Assembly (NCBI GenBank): GCA_964577375.1
Contig: CAZNYW010000005.1
Coordinates: forward strand, 1 to 64,000
Reading direction: 5' to 3'
Length of the DNA: 64,000 bases
Source of the DNA: DATKUC01 sp964577375
GTDB taxonomy: Bacteria > Spirochaetota > Spirochaetia > DSM-27196 > DATKUC01
Positions within the stretch are counted from its first letter, which is position 1. The number at the start of each line of letters is the position of its first letter. The notes below the pieces were generated by a model. It made no database searches and was not told where the DNA came from. It saw only the letters and a list, made by a program, of their open reading frames with translations. Positions 34,759-43,113 of this stretch are shown in pieces. Both the position numbers and the translations under genes were made by a program.

Positions 34759-36375
34759 ATGTGCATGCCGAACGTTCAGTTTAAGAACCTTGATGCTTCC
34801 GCGGCGTTTGGAAAACTGCGGGAGCACAGAACCCCCCGGAAACTCAAGGAACTTCTCACCGCGGACCGCATAGAAAAATGCGAGGTCGACGCTACGGGCG
34901 GCCTGCGCTACAACTACGCAGCCAAGCAGGTCGACGACGAGGTGCTGGATCTCCTGCAGGATCTCGCCGACGAACAGCAGGTTATCGACAAATACAAAAT
35001 GGTCGCAAACGGAAAGGTGATGAACACGGGCGAGAGGCGAATGGTGCTCCACCACCTGGTTCGCGGTCAGGTCGACGGCTCGGTGGTGAATGAAGGGAGG
35101 AATCTGCGCGAGTTCTATCAGGAGCAGCAGGGTCGTGTTAACAAGTTTGCCGCGAAAATTCACTCGGGAGAAATCCGCGGGTCTACGGGCCAGCTGTTCG
35201 ATACCGTTGTTCAGGTCGGGATCGGCGGATCCGACCTGGGTCCTCGCGCGCTCTATCTTGCCCTTCAGAACTTTCAGGGGAGAGAGACAAACGGGTCGAC
35301 GCGCCGCCCGAGGCTCCAGGCCTACTTCATATCAAATGTCGACCCGGACGACGCGGCCGAAGTCCTGAGCCGGATCAACCTCGAATCAACGCTTTTCATC
35401 CTTGTTTCGAAGAGCGGTACGACGCTCGAAACTCTTACCAACGAGGCTTTCGTTGTCGATTCGATAAAGAAGAGCGGCATTCCAGGGCTCCAGCCCAAGA
35501 AGCACATCGTCTGCGTCACCTCCGAGACCAGTCCGCTTGCCAGGCCAGGCGAGTATCTCGATGCGTTTTATATCGACGATTTCATCGGCGGACGCTATTC
35601 GGGCTCCAGCGCGGTCGGAGGAACCGTTCTCACGCTTGCCTTCGGCAAGGAGTACTTCACGCAGTTTCTGGAGGGTGCGCATCAGGCGGATATCGCCTCG
35701 CTCGAACCGGACATCCGCAGGAATGCAAGTCTCCTCGACGCCATGATCGGAATCTACGAACGCAACATTCTCGGTTATCCCTACACGGCCGTGCTTCCCT
35801 ACAGCCAGGCGCTCTCACGCTTTCCCGCGCATCTGCAGCAGCTCGACATGGAAAGCAACGGAAAACGGGTCAATCGAGAGGCGAAGCCGATTAACTATTC
35901 GACCGGACCGGTCGTATTCGGTGAACCGGGGACCAACGGCCAGCACAGTTTCTACCAGCTCCTTCATCAGGGCACCGATATCGTTCCGCTGCAGTTCATA
36001 GGCTTTCACGAATCACAACTGGGCGTCGACCTCAGTTTCGACGGCTCAACGAGCCAGGCAAAGCTCAACGCGAATCTAGCGGCGCAGATAGTCGCGTTTG
36101 CGCACGGCAGTGAAAACAGCGATCCGAACAAAACCTTCCCGGGGGAACGGCCGTCGAGCCTGCTCTACGGCAGGAAGCTGACTCCCGGCGCGCTCGGCGC
36201 GCTGCTCGCGCATTTCGAGAACAAGGTGATGTTTCAGGGCTTCGTCTGGAATATCAACAGCTTTGACCAGGAAGGCGTTCAGCTCGGTAAGACGCTCACC
36301 AAGCAGGTGCTTGGAAGCGGAGAGATCACCCCCGAGCTCGCCGCTCTCGCAGGAAAGCTCAGTATTACCCGCTGA
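34759..36375 (+). CDS. pgi: glucose-6-phosphate isomerase
   Basis: 538-aa glycolytic enzyme interconverting glucose-6-phosphate and fructose-6-phosphate. The sugar-phosphate site QVGIGGSDLGPRALY (about 151-165) and SKSGTTLETLTNE (about 217-229) are clear, and the C-terminal FDQEGVQLGK carries the catalytic lysine region. AAAGGAAAG precedes the ATG. The terminator at 36414-36439 follows. Together with zwf in the window it links glycolysis and the pentose phosphate path. Confidence 0.97.
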   Translation: MCMPNVQFKNLDASAAFGKLREHRTPRKLKELLTADRIEKCEVDATGGLRYNYAAKQVDDEVLDLLQDLADEQQVIDKYKMVANGKVMNTGERRMVLHHLVRGQVDGSVVNEGRNLREFYQEQQGRVNKFAAKIHSGEIRGSTGQLFDTVVQVGIGGSDLGPRALYLALQNFQGRETNGSTRRPRLQAYFISNVDPDDAAEVLSRINLESTLFILVSKSGTTLETLTNEAFVVDSIKKSGIPGLQPKKHIVCVTSETSPLARPGEYLDAFYIDDFIGGRYSGSSAVGGTVLTLAFGKEYFTQFLEGAHQADIASLEPDIRRNASLLDAMIGIYERNILGYPYTAVLPYSQALSRFPAHLQQLDMESNGKRVNREAKPINYSTGPVVFGEPGTNGQHSFYQLLHQGTDIVPLQFIGFHESQLGVDLSFDGSTSQAKLNANLAAQIVAFAHGSENSDPNKTFPGERPSSLLYGRKLTPGALGALLAHFENKVMFQGFVWNINSFDQEGVQLGKTLTKQVLGSGEITPELAALAGKLSITR

Positions 36376-36413
36376 GCCGTCCGCCCGGCTGCCGGCGGCC
36401 CGATCAAAAAAAA

Positions 36414-36439
36414 GGCGAGCACCCTTACCGGCGCTCGCC
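36414..36439. terminator. bidirectional terminator between pgi and FecR/TPR gene
   Basis: 7-bp stem GGCGAGC/GCTCGCC with a 12-nt loop. Seven T follow on the plus strand, and a run of A lies just 5', so it works for both convergent genes. Confidence 0.9.
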
Positions 36440-36476
36440 TTTTTTGTTGTCGTAACATTGAAAGTCCAACCGGGCC

Positions 36477-37373
36477 TCACATCCCCGACAAAACCTTAGC
36501 AGCCGCCGCGCCCTCCGGAGAGCCGGGTATAAGGTCGCGGGCCTTCGTCAGTGCCGCCTTTGCGTTTGCGGCGTCGGAGAGCCCGCGATAGGCGAGGCCC
36601 TGAAGCAGATAACCAGTCTGGAGATCGCTTCCCGATGCTGCGCCGCCGCCAAGATAGGGCACGAGCAGATCGAGCGCATCTTTGTACGCAAAAGTCTGAA
36701 CATAGAGCTGCGCGAGCGTGAGCACCTGTGCGGAGTAGTAGTCCTTTGCGGGATCGGGTTTGTAGGAGGTCAGATAGTTTATCGCATTGCGCGTATCGTT
36801 CTTGAGCGACGCCGCGTAACCCATGTAGAACCGGGCTTCCGGCGCCATGCTCGAATCGGCATTGTCGTAGGCGTCCTTGAAACGGTAGAACGCTTCGTTG
36901 TAGCTGCCCTGCTTCAGCAGTGTGAGCCCCTGCTTGATCAACTCGTCGGAATTGTCGCCTCCGGCCCAGACGGTCTGCGGTCCGGACTGCGCTTCGGCGG
37001 CGCGCACGCCTCCAACTGACGTTGAACCATGGCTTTCACTTCCCTTTGTCAGGGCCTCGATTCTGTTCGTCAGGATGCTGCCCAGCCCGGCCGAGCTGTT
37101 GGTGGCGTTTGCACGCACAAGAGCCGCCATCTGATAGGTACCGGGACGAGACAACTTGATCGTCACCGACCCGTTGGAAAGCTCGGCGTAGGCTCCGGCT
37201 CCCAGCTTGATCATTCCATTGGACGGAATGTTGTCGCCGATGGAGAGGTCGTACCAGCTTCCATTTTGCTGAAGGTTTACGGTGCCCTGAACGTAGTCTG
37301 CGGTGAAACTCTGCGCACCCGCAAAAGCCGCTGCTGCGATAATAAGCATGACGGCAAAAGTTCTTACTCTCAT
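36477..37373 (-). CDS. exported FecR-like/TPR protein
   Basis: 298-aa secreted or periplasmic protein. Signal peptide MRVRTFAVMLIIAAAAFAGAQ ends near residue 21. Residues 25-95 resemble a FecR beta domain (VQGTVNLQQNGSWYDLSIGDNIPSNG), and residues 150-298 are about four tetratricopeptide-like helical repeats (LLKQGSYNEAFYRFKDAYD; LGGGAASGSDLQTGYLLQGLAYRGL). The ATG at 37373 is chosen because AGGAGCAGGAAC precedes it and the signal peptide starts here; an in-frame upstream extension of 53 codons is unlikely. FecR/TPR combinations are common in spirochaete envelopes. Function unknown, probably a scaffold. Confidence 0.85.
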   Translation of the reverse strand: MRVRTFAVMLIIAAAAFAGAQSFTADYVQGTVNLQQNGSWYDLSIGDNIPSNGMIKLGAGAYAELSNGSVTIKLSRPGTYQMAALVRANATNSSAGLGSILTNRIEALTKGSESHGSTSVGGVRAAEAQSGPQTVWAGGDNSDELIKQGLTLLKQGSYNEAFYRFKDAYDNADSSMAPEARFYMGYAASLKNDTRNAINYLTSYKPDPAKDYYSAQVLTLAQLYVQTFAYKDALDLLVPYLGGGAASGSDLQTGYLLQGLAYRGLSDAANAKAALTKARDLIPGSPEGAAAAKVLSGM

Positions 37374-37462
37374 TGTTCCTGCTCCTACCGCCGGTCGCTC
37401 GCCGGCACAAATGCAAGACTGCCCTTTGATATCAATATAACACTTCGGACCACACCACACCA

Positions 37463-38284
37463 TTATCTGCGGTTGCGCGCAAACCACTCTACCGCGTAAT
37501 CGACGGCGGCCCGCTGCCTGAAAAGGTAACATCTGGCGAATCCGGCCTGACCGGTACGCACAATTCGTTCATTATTTCGACAGAAGTCCCGGCCCAGGTC
37601 AAGGAAATCATCGGAATCGATGTTGATATCCCAATATTTCTTCCACCGTCTGTGACCGTTCACCAGAATCGGCGCCATTCTGGAGAGCTCTTCCCTGGTG
37701 CGATATCGGGCACGATGCTCGGCGAGGTGAAACGAGGTGTTCCGATCGAAGTCCACGCCGAGAAGCAGCACCATGCCGTCCATTTCATAGACACGCGACA
37801 GGGGGGTACCCTCTCCAATTCCGTAATCGAGAGGGTGATCCGCGACGATATCGACGCTGCTCTCACCCCAGGCCGCGAAAGAGAAATGCGGATGCGAAGA
37901 CCGGATTACGTCGGGCATGGTTCGAAAGAGCTCCGGGATCCTGCCCATTCCCCGCGATGGCGTCGCCTCCGGATCGAACGGCGGCATGGATTTTCGGATG
38001 GGAGTCCACCACGATTTCGGCACGGAGGGGTTCTCCCACTGCGCCGGGTCGGACAGGTGGCCGGTGTGTGTAGGCATCACAATATTGCCGAACGGCCGGA
38101 TCACCTCCATCAGCGCGTGAATTACGGTGATCTCTCCACCGCAAACCCACCCCAGCGCGCTGAGGCTCGAGTGCACAACCACCGTTGCGCCCGCCTCGAG
38201 CCCCAGAGCACGAAGGTCACCGACAAGAACATCGTGCGTTACCGGCGCTTCGGGATTCCGATGGATGACTTCGGCCTCGCCCAT
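37463..38284 (-). CDS. AAC(3)-family N-acetyltransferase
   Basis: 273-aa acetyl-CoA-dependent enzyme of the aminoglycoside 3-N-acetyltransferase / YokD family. Matching segments are LRALGLEAGATVVVHSSLSALGWV, MPTHTGHLSDPAQWENPSVP, FRTMPDVIRSSHPHFSFAAWG and LLLGVDFDRNTSFHLAEH, which carry the CoA and active-site residues of the family. GGGAGG lies 5 nt before the ATG at 38284. Many chromosomal members are not resistance enzymes, and nothing mobile surrounds this one. It lies 89 bp upstream of the FecR/TPR gene on the same strand. Confidence 0.87.
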   Translation of the reverse strand: MGEAEVIHRNPEAPVTHDVLVGDLRALGLEAGATVVVHSSLSALGWVCGGEITVIHALMEVIRPFGNIVMPTHTGHLSDPAQWENPSVPKSWWTPIRKSMPPFDPEATPSRGMGRIPELFRTMPDVIRSSHPHFSFAAWGESSVDIVADHPLDYGIGEGTPLSRVYEMDGMVLLLGVDFDRNTSFHLAEHRARYRTREELSRMAPILVNGHRRWKKYWDINIDSDDFLDLGRDFCRNNERIVRTGQAGFARCYLFRQRAAVDYAVEWFARNRR

Positions 38285-38393
38285 CCAAACCTCCCTGTGC
38301 AATTTTAGCACGACTGAGGGAATGCACCCAGTCGGCAGCTGGTGCGGTCTTGAGAGCGAGATCGCGGTGCGTGGAGGTTCTAAAGGTCAAGGC

Positions 38394-38414
38394 TGCGCCG
38401 CCTCAGGCGGCGCA
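38394..38414. repeat. 9-bp GC hairpin downstream of the DUF2892 gene
   Basis: TGCGCCGCC (38394-38402) and GGCGGCGCA (38406-38414) pair perfectly around a TCA loop, 25 bp past the DUF2892 stop. There is no T-run, so it may be a weak terminator. Confidence 0.5.
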
Positions 38415-38439
38415 TCGAGAGCGGGGTACTGAGACCCTC

Positions 38440-38643
38440 TCAGGAAGCTTTGCGGGTGGAGAGCTTGAAGAGAAGGTAGAGCGGGCAGATACCGACTATC
38501 GCGGTAACGGCGAAGATGACGGCGACGATGCCGAGGATGATCGCTGCGGCGCCGCTGAGCTGGCCGGCCAGCAGGAGCACGAGAATGGCAACGGCGATAA
38601 CGCCTCGAATAATCCTGTCTGCAAGACCCATATTCCGGTTCAT
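38440..38643 (-). CDS. DUF2892-type small membrane protein (YgaP-like TM pair)
   Basis: 67-aa inner-membrane protein with two TM helices (about 10-29 and 33-57). MNRNMGLADRIIRGVIAVAIL and the GICPLYLLF end match the DUF2892 pattern. AGGAGGAATC precedes the ATG at 38643. It has its own promoter. The 9-bp hairpin at 394-414 of the 38 kb block (TGCGCCGCC/GGCGGCGCA, 38394-38414) follows the stop but has no T-run. Confidence 0.85.
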   Translation of the reverse strand: MNRNMGLADRIIRGVIAVAILVLLLAGQLSGAAAIILGIVAVIFAVTAIVGICPLYLLFKLSTRKAS

Positions 38644-38689
38644 GATTCCTCCTGATGTTCGAATCACATGAGAGAAAAGATTTTAATAT

Positions 38690-38718
38690 ATGATAAATAA
38701 TATATAAGATTAAGTCAA
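38690..38718 (-). promoter_or_regulatory. promoter of the DUF2892 gene
   Basis: On the minus strand TTGACT (38718-38713), 17-nt spacer, TATCAT (38695-38690), inside an AT-rich island. It fits the start at 38643 with a leader of about 40 nt. Confidence 0.6.
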
Positions 38719-38751
38719 TATAATTGGGGTATAAAGAAGCGTGTTGATCGA

Positions 38752-39606
38752 TCAGTCGTCAACGGGCTTCTCCAGATGATCGGAGAACCACGTCGCTATT
38801 TCCGCGTATGCTTCGACCTTGTTCAACTCGTGCAGCATCTCGTGCCGGCAGTCGGGGTAGAGCTTTACCGTAACGTCGGTGAGGCCGCTTCTGCGATAGC
38901 TCCTGGCAGTCTGCTGCGGACCACGTCCGAAGTTGCCGACAGGATCATCTTCGCCGGACAGGAGGAGGACTGGAAGAGTCTTCGGAATCGCCTCCACACT
39001 CTCCTTCTGGAAGATTTTCTTGATGCCGGTAAAGAAATCCAGGAAAAAACCGGCCGTGAAGACCGCCCCGCAGTAGGGGTCCGCGATATAGTTGGCAACT
39101 TCCCGGTCGTCTCGAGAAAGCCAGTCGAACTTGGTGGAAGTTGGTCTGAACCTGCGGTTGTAGCTGCCGAACGTCATGCGGTCCAGCCGGAAGCTCTGGG
39201 ATTTCGCCCCTTTGGAGGCGATCTGCCGTTTCGCGAGCCAGATACCGACATTGAGTGCCGGTCCGGGATTCGCAATCGTTCCCAGGAGAGCACATCCTGC
39301 GAGCTCCTCTCCCCAGGTGGCGATGTAGTCTCTCGCAAGCACGCTCCCCATGCTCTGACCCAGAAGGAAAAGCGGCAGCCCGGGGTGTTCGGACACGGCT
39401 ATGTGCGAGAGCTGATGTATGTCGTTCAGAACCGTGTACCATCCGTCGTGGTCGGCGAAATATCCCGCTGTGTTGAGCGTCCCCGCAGTATCTCCGTGCC
39501 CGCGGTGATCGTCGGCGTAGACGACGAAGCCGGATTCGACCAGAAAGCGGGCGAAATGAGTGTACCGTTTCCGGTGCTCAGCCATGCCATGAAGGAGCTG
39601 TACCAC
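38752..39606 (-). CDS. alpha/beta hydrolase (monoacylglycerol lipase-like); 5' end unresolved
   Basis: 284 aa from a GTG at 39606, resembling serine aminopeptidase S33 / monoacylglycerol lipases. VQLLHGMAEHRKRY is the oxyanion region, LLGQSMGSVLARDY at about 82-95 carries the nucleophile serine, DDPVGN supplies the acid, and CRHEMLHELN the histidine. The GTG start lies inside the first conserved strands: the frame stays open upstream and encodes a typical N-terminus (FTYRTKDGKEIYATEWFSEYG), but I find no ATG, GTG or TTG there. The true start is therefore unclear; a sequencing error or rare start codon is possible. It diverges from serC. Confidence 0.83.
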   Translation of the reverse strand: MVQLLHGMAEHRKRYTHFARFLVESGFVVYADDHRGHGDTAGTLNTAGYFADHDGWYTVLNDIHQLSHIAVSEHPGLPLFLLGQSMGSVLARDYIATWGEELAGCALLGTIANPGPALNVGIWLAKRQIASKGAKSQSFRLDRMTFGSYNRRFRPTSTKFDWLSRDDREVANYIADPYCGAVFTAGFFLDFFTGIKKIFQKESVEAIPKTLPVLLLSGEDDPVGNFGRGPQQTARSYRRSGLTDVTVKLYPDCRHEMLHELNKVEAYAEIATWFSDHLEKPVDD

Positions 39607-39779
39607 CGCGCGGGGCTCAACGCCGTATTCCGAAAACCACTCGGTGGCGTATATCTCCTTTCCGTCCTTCGTCCTGTATGTGAATTCTCGCGAGTCCGTA
39701 CGCGTTTCCCCCTTGGAGCTATTATATCTCCCAGGACAAATTATGCAAAACCCAAAATTTGCGGCTGATACCCTTCCTC

Positions 39780-39808
39780 TTGATTCTGATGCCCAAAATG
39801 CATATGGT
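39780..39808 (+). promoter_or_regulatory. serC promoter
   Basis: TTGATT (39780-39785), 17-nt spacer, TATGGT (39803-39808), 48 bp before the serC ATG. Confidence 0.5.
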
Positions 39809-39856
39809 GAAATAAAGTTCCGCCTTTACAGAGATTCACCCAAAAGGAGACACGTT

Positions 39857-40942
39857 ATGAACAGAGTCTTCAACTTCTATGCCGGGCCATCCACCCTGCC
39901 GCTGCCTGTTCTCGAAAGGATTCGGGACGAGATTGTTGATTTCCGCGGCCACGGACTTTCGATCATCGAAACCAGCCACCGCAGCTCGGAATACGAGGAA
40001 ATCCACAACGGGACAATCGCGAACCTTCGTGAGCTTCTCAGGATTCCCGATGACTTCGAGGTGCTTTTTCTCGGCGGCGGAGCCACCTTCCAGTTCGGAA
40101 TGGTGCCGCTCAACTTCCTCGACAGCTCGAGCAGCTGCGATTTCGTGGTGAGCGGCTCGTGGGCCAAGAAGGCCATGGCGGATGCGAAAAAGGTCGGCAA
40201 GGTGAACGTGGTCTTCGACGGTGCCGCAGACAAGTTCACCACGCTGCCGGACCCCAAGAGCGTGAAACCTTCCCAGGGTTCCCGCTACCTGCACATCACC
40301 TCCAATGAGACAATCGGCGGGGTCCAATGGCAGGAGTTTCCGGATACGGGATCGGTTCCGCTGATCGCAGACATGTCCAGCGACATCCTGAGCCGGCCGG
40401 TCGACATGTCGAAGTTCGCGCTGGTCTATGCGGGAGCGCAGAAGAATCTCGGTCCCGCGGGGATGACTGTCGTAATAATCCGAAAAGAGCTTGTTGAAAA
40501 ATGCAATCCGGACCTCACTGCCTACCTGAGCTACAAGACGCACGCGGTGGGCAATTCGCTCTACAACACGCCGCCGGTGTTCTCAATCTACGCGTCGGGA
40601 CTGGTGCTCGAATGGATCAAGGAGCAGGGTGGCCTCGCGGCAGTCACTCAGCGTAACCGCGCGAAGGCATCCGCGCTCTACGATGCGATCGACGGCAGCG
40701 ACGGCTTCTACCGGTGTCCGGTCGACAGGAGCGTCCGCTCAATGATGAACGTCGTGTTCCGGTTGAAGAGTGAAGAGCTCGAAAAGACCTTCCTCGAAGA
40801 GGCCGGAGCCAGGGGAATGCTCGGTCTGCCGGGACATCGAAGCGTCGGCGGATGTCGCGCCTCCCTCTACAACGCAATGCCGATCGACGGAGCCAAAGCT
40901 CTCGCCGAGCTCATGAAGGATTTTGCCCGCCGCCACGGCTGA
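39857..40942 (+). CDS. serC: phosphoserine aminotransferase
   Basis: 361-aa class V PLP aminotransferase converting 3-phosphohydroxypyruvate to phosphoserine (serine path, and a step in PLP synthesis in some bacteria). It opens MNRVFNFYAGPSTLPLPVLERIRDE; LFLGGGATFQFGMVPLNFL and LIADMSSDILSRPVDMSKFALVYAGAQKNLGPAGM carry the PLP-lysine (K in AQKN). GHRSVGGCRASLYNAMP is the family C-terminus. AAAGGAGA precedes the ATG at 39857; the frame is open upstream but non-conserved. It converges with the NAD epimerase gene 9 bp away. Confidence 0.97.
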   Translation: MNRVFNFYAGPSTLPLPVLERIRDEIVDFRGHGLSIIETSHRSSEYEEIHNGTIANLRELLRIPDDFEVLFLGGGATFQFGMVPLNFLDSSSSCDFVVSGSWAKKAMADAKKVGKVNVVFDGAADKFTTLPDPKSVKPSQGSRYLHITSNETIGGVQWQEFPDTGSVPLIADMSSDILSRPVDMSKFALVYAGAQKNLGPAGMTVVIIRKELVEKCNPDLTAYLSYKTHAVGNSLYNTPPVFSIYASGLVLEWIKEQGGLAAVTQRNRAKASALYDAIDGSDGFYRCPVDRSVRSMMNVVFRLKSEELEKTFLEEAGARGMLGLPGHRSVGGCRASLYNAMPIDGAKALAELMKDFARRHG

Positions 40943-40951
40943 GCGTCGCAT

Positions 40952-41917
40952 TCACGCCGCCGGCGGAACGATCTTTCCGTCGGCGACCAGTTTCATTACC
41001 GCCTCCCGGATCGCCTCGAAAGAGGAGTGGCGCGGGGAAAAACCGAGCAGGCTCCGCGCCTTTTCCATCCCCGCGTTGGGAGAACGTGCGATATGGTCCC
41101 AGGTTGCCAGAACGTCCTCCTCCGAGAGTCCCTTGGTCCACACTTCGTCGGGACTCCTAAACTGGAGATCGGCTTCTCGGCCAAACCAGCGCGCAACCTC
41201 GACAGCGTAACCTCGGAGAGTCACCGCGGCCTCCGAAACCGCGTGGAAATCCTCACCGGTCGAAACCGACCAGCGTTCCATCGCACGCTGAAAAAGTGCC
41301 GCCACATCATCCGCGTGCACATGGTGAAGCGTCTCGAAACCCAGCGTGGGCAGCGCCAGCCGCTCGCCGCGGGCGAGGCGCTGGAAAATGTCGATGTTCA
41401 GGTTAGCCGCCGGATTGATGGGAACCCATCCCGGACCGACAATGTGGCCGGGATGTATCACCGTTGCGGGAAGTCCTGTCCGCCGCGCCTCCGCCATCAG
41501 ATAGCGCGTGATCTCGAGCTTGTTCACGCCGTACTCGCCGAAGGGCTCGAGTGACTCCTCCTCAGCGGTGGGTACCGTCGTGCTCGGGCCGTGTATCCAG
41601 ATTGTTCCGCACATCAGAAGGTGCTGCACCCGGCCACGGAGCGCTTCGACCAGCTGCTCCGCGCTCGAACGGTTGAAACAGATCATGTCGATTACTACGT
41701 CCGGATTTTCGCGCGCAATCGCAGGCGCGAACGTGCCCTCCTGGTCTCCCGACTCCCTGTCCCGGGCGATCATCCGCACGTTTTCCCACGCGGGATGCGG
41801 CGTATAGGGCAATCGGCGGTTGCGTGACACACAGACAACCTGGTGCCCCGCCGCAACCAGCCTCGGTATCAGGTAGGTGCCGACGTGTCCTGTTCCTCCG
41901 ATAACAACTATTTTCAT
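40952..41917 (-). CDS. NAD-dependent epimerase/dehydratase family protein
   Basis: 321-aa short-chain dehydrogenase with an extended fold. The nucleotide-binding motif IGGTGHVGTYLIPRL is at residues 7-21, with RNRRLPYTP just after. A YGVNKLEITRYL segment at about 130-141 supplies the YxxxK pair (Y and K). GGGAGG lies 7 nt before the ATG. It is like UDP-sugar epimerases but lacks clear substrate-defining motifs, so the reaction is unknown. It lies 20 bp downstream of the CaCA exchanger gene on the same strand. Confidence 0.85.
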   Translation of the reverse strand: MKIVVIGGTGHVGTYLIPRLVAAGHQVVCVSRNRRLPYTPHPAWENVRMIARDRESGDQEGTFAPAIARENPDVVIDMICFNRSSAEQLVEALRGRVQHLLMCGTIWIHGPSTTVPTAEEESLEPFGEYGVNKLEITRYLMAEARRTGLPATVIHPGHIVGPGWVPINPAANLNIDIFQRLARGERLALPTLGFETLHHVHADDVAALFQRAMERWSVSTGEDFHAVSEAAVTLRGYAVEVARWFGREADLQFRSPDEVWTKGLSEEDVLATWDHIARSPNAGMEKARSLLGFSPRHSSFEAIREAVMKLVADGKIVPPAA

Positions 41918-41937
41918 GACGTCCTCCCTGTTGGTGA

Positions 41938-42984
41938 CTAGAGTCCCATCGTCGAATTGTGCAGGTAGCTTACTATCGTAACAATGAGGTAGAGCCCGAG
42001 CAGTACGGCGCCGAACGGACGCTTCATCCTGTCGCGGGAGGCCGCGATCCCGATACGGAACACGACGAGTACAAGCAGCATGATCGGAAACAGCAGATAG
42101 TAGAAGTTTGGATGAACTGCCAGGCCTCCGGAAGTGACCGAAGCTGCCGATCCCACCACAAAGAGCACGTTGAGTATGTCCGCCCCTATGATGTTGCCCA
42201 CCGCGAGGTCTCCGTGTCCCTTGCGCGCCGAGGTGATGGCGGTTACGAGCTCCGGAAGCGATGTGCCGAAAGCGACCAGGGTGGCGCCGATCACGCTTTC
42301 GGGAATCCGCAATCGCAACGCGACCTCACGCACGGCGGGAATCAGGATCTCCGACGCTCCCACCACCAGCAGAATCCCGACGACGAGAAGCGCGCCGGCA
42401 ACCGCAGCACCGTGCTGCTTTGCCCCGGATGCCGTCTCCGGCGTCTCGACTGCCGTGATGCCCTTTCGGGCCCACCGGATCGAAATAACTATGTAGGCAA
42501 TAAGGATGAGCAGAAAGATCCATCCTGCGAATTGCGGGATGCGGCCGCCCTTGGAGAAAAGCGTCGAAGGATCGGCGAAGAGGACGCTGACCGCCACGAG
42601 CAATACTGCGCTGCCGAGCTGGATCCAGCCCTGTCTGTTCACAACCTTCGGATTGAGCGCGAGCGGCGCAATGAGAGTTGCGATGCCGAGAATCAGACCG
42701 GTGTCGCATATGATCGAACCTACCGCATTTCCCAGCGCGAGGCCCGGCGTGCCTGCGAGCGCGGCGACAACCGAAACGGCGGTCTCCGGAAGCGTCGTCC
42801 CCAGGCTTACCACCGTCGCCCCTATAAGCATCTTGGGCACGCCCCATCTGGAGGAAAGGAGAACCGCCTCGTCGACGAGCAGATCCGCTCCCTTTGCCAG
42901 AACCGCGATCGAAACAACTATGATTCCGAGCAGGGCAACGAGCGGGAGTTCCTGCATGAGCCCGGTAAGATGCGCTTCAATCAT
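41938..42984 (-). CDS. sodium/calcium exchanger family (CaCA) membrane protein
   Basis: 348 aa from the chosen ATG, with about ten TM helices. Two inverted alpha repeats hold the cation-binding glutamates: GATVVSLGTTLPETAVS at about 59-75 and GATLVAFGTSLPELVTA at about 232-248. It should move Ca2+ (or another divalent cation) against Na+ or H+ across the inner membrane. Resembles YrbG-type calcium/sodium antiporters. No clear Shine-Dalgarno precedes 42984; an in-frame Met nine residues later is possible. It diverges from the MBL/cNMP gene, which has a promoter in the gap. Confidence 0.87.
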   Translation of the reverse strand: MIEAHLTGLMQELPLVALLGIIVVSIAVLAKGADLLVDEAVLLSSRWGVPKMLIGATVVSLGTTLPETAVSVVAALAGTPGLALGNAVGSIICDTGLILGIATLIAPLALNPKVVNRQGWIQLGSAVLLVAVSVLFADPSTLFSKGGRIPQFAGWIFLLILIAYIVISIRWARKGITAVETPETASGAKQHGAAVAGALLVVGILLVVGASEILIPAVREVALRLRIPESVIGATLVAFGTSLPELVTAITSARKGHGDLAVGNIIGADILNVLFVVGSAASVTSGGLAVHPNFYYLLFPIMLLVLVVFRIGIAASRDRMKRPFGAVLLGLYLIVTIVSYLHNSTMGL

Positions 42985-43065
42985 AAGGGTAGTGCATTCT
43001 ACACGCCTCTGTTCCCTCGCGCAACGCACTTTCCGCTCAGGCACCGGCGACGGACCCAATCAGGT

Positions 43066-43094
43066 TTGCAAATTTGATAATTCCCGTCTAATAT
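43066..43094 (+). promoter_or_regulatory. promoter of the MBL/cNMP fusion gene
   Basis: TTGCAA (43066-43071), 17-nt spacer, TAATAT (43089-43094), 20 bp before the ATG at 43114. Confidence 0.6.
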
Positions 43095-43113
43095 AGCGTA
43101 ATAGGGTGGACCG

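Noticed and set aside
37463..38284. Acquired antibiotic resistance island
   Set aside because: No transposase, integron or composition change surrounds the AAC(3)-like gene.
38658..38667. GTTCGAATCA, another T-loop-like string
   Set aside because: It falls in the leader of the DUF2892 gene; no acceptor or D-arm pairs with it.
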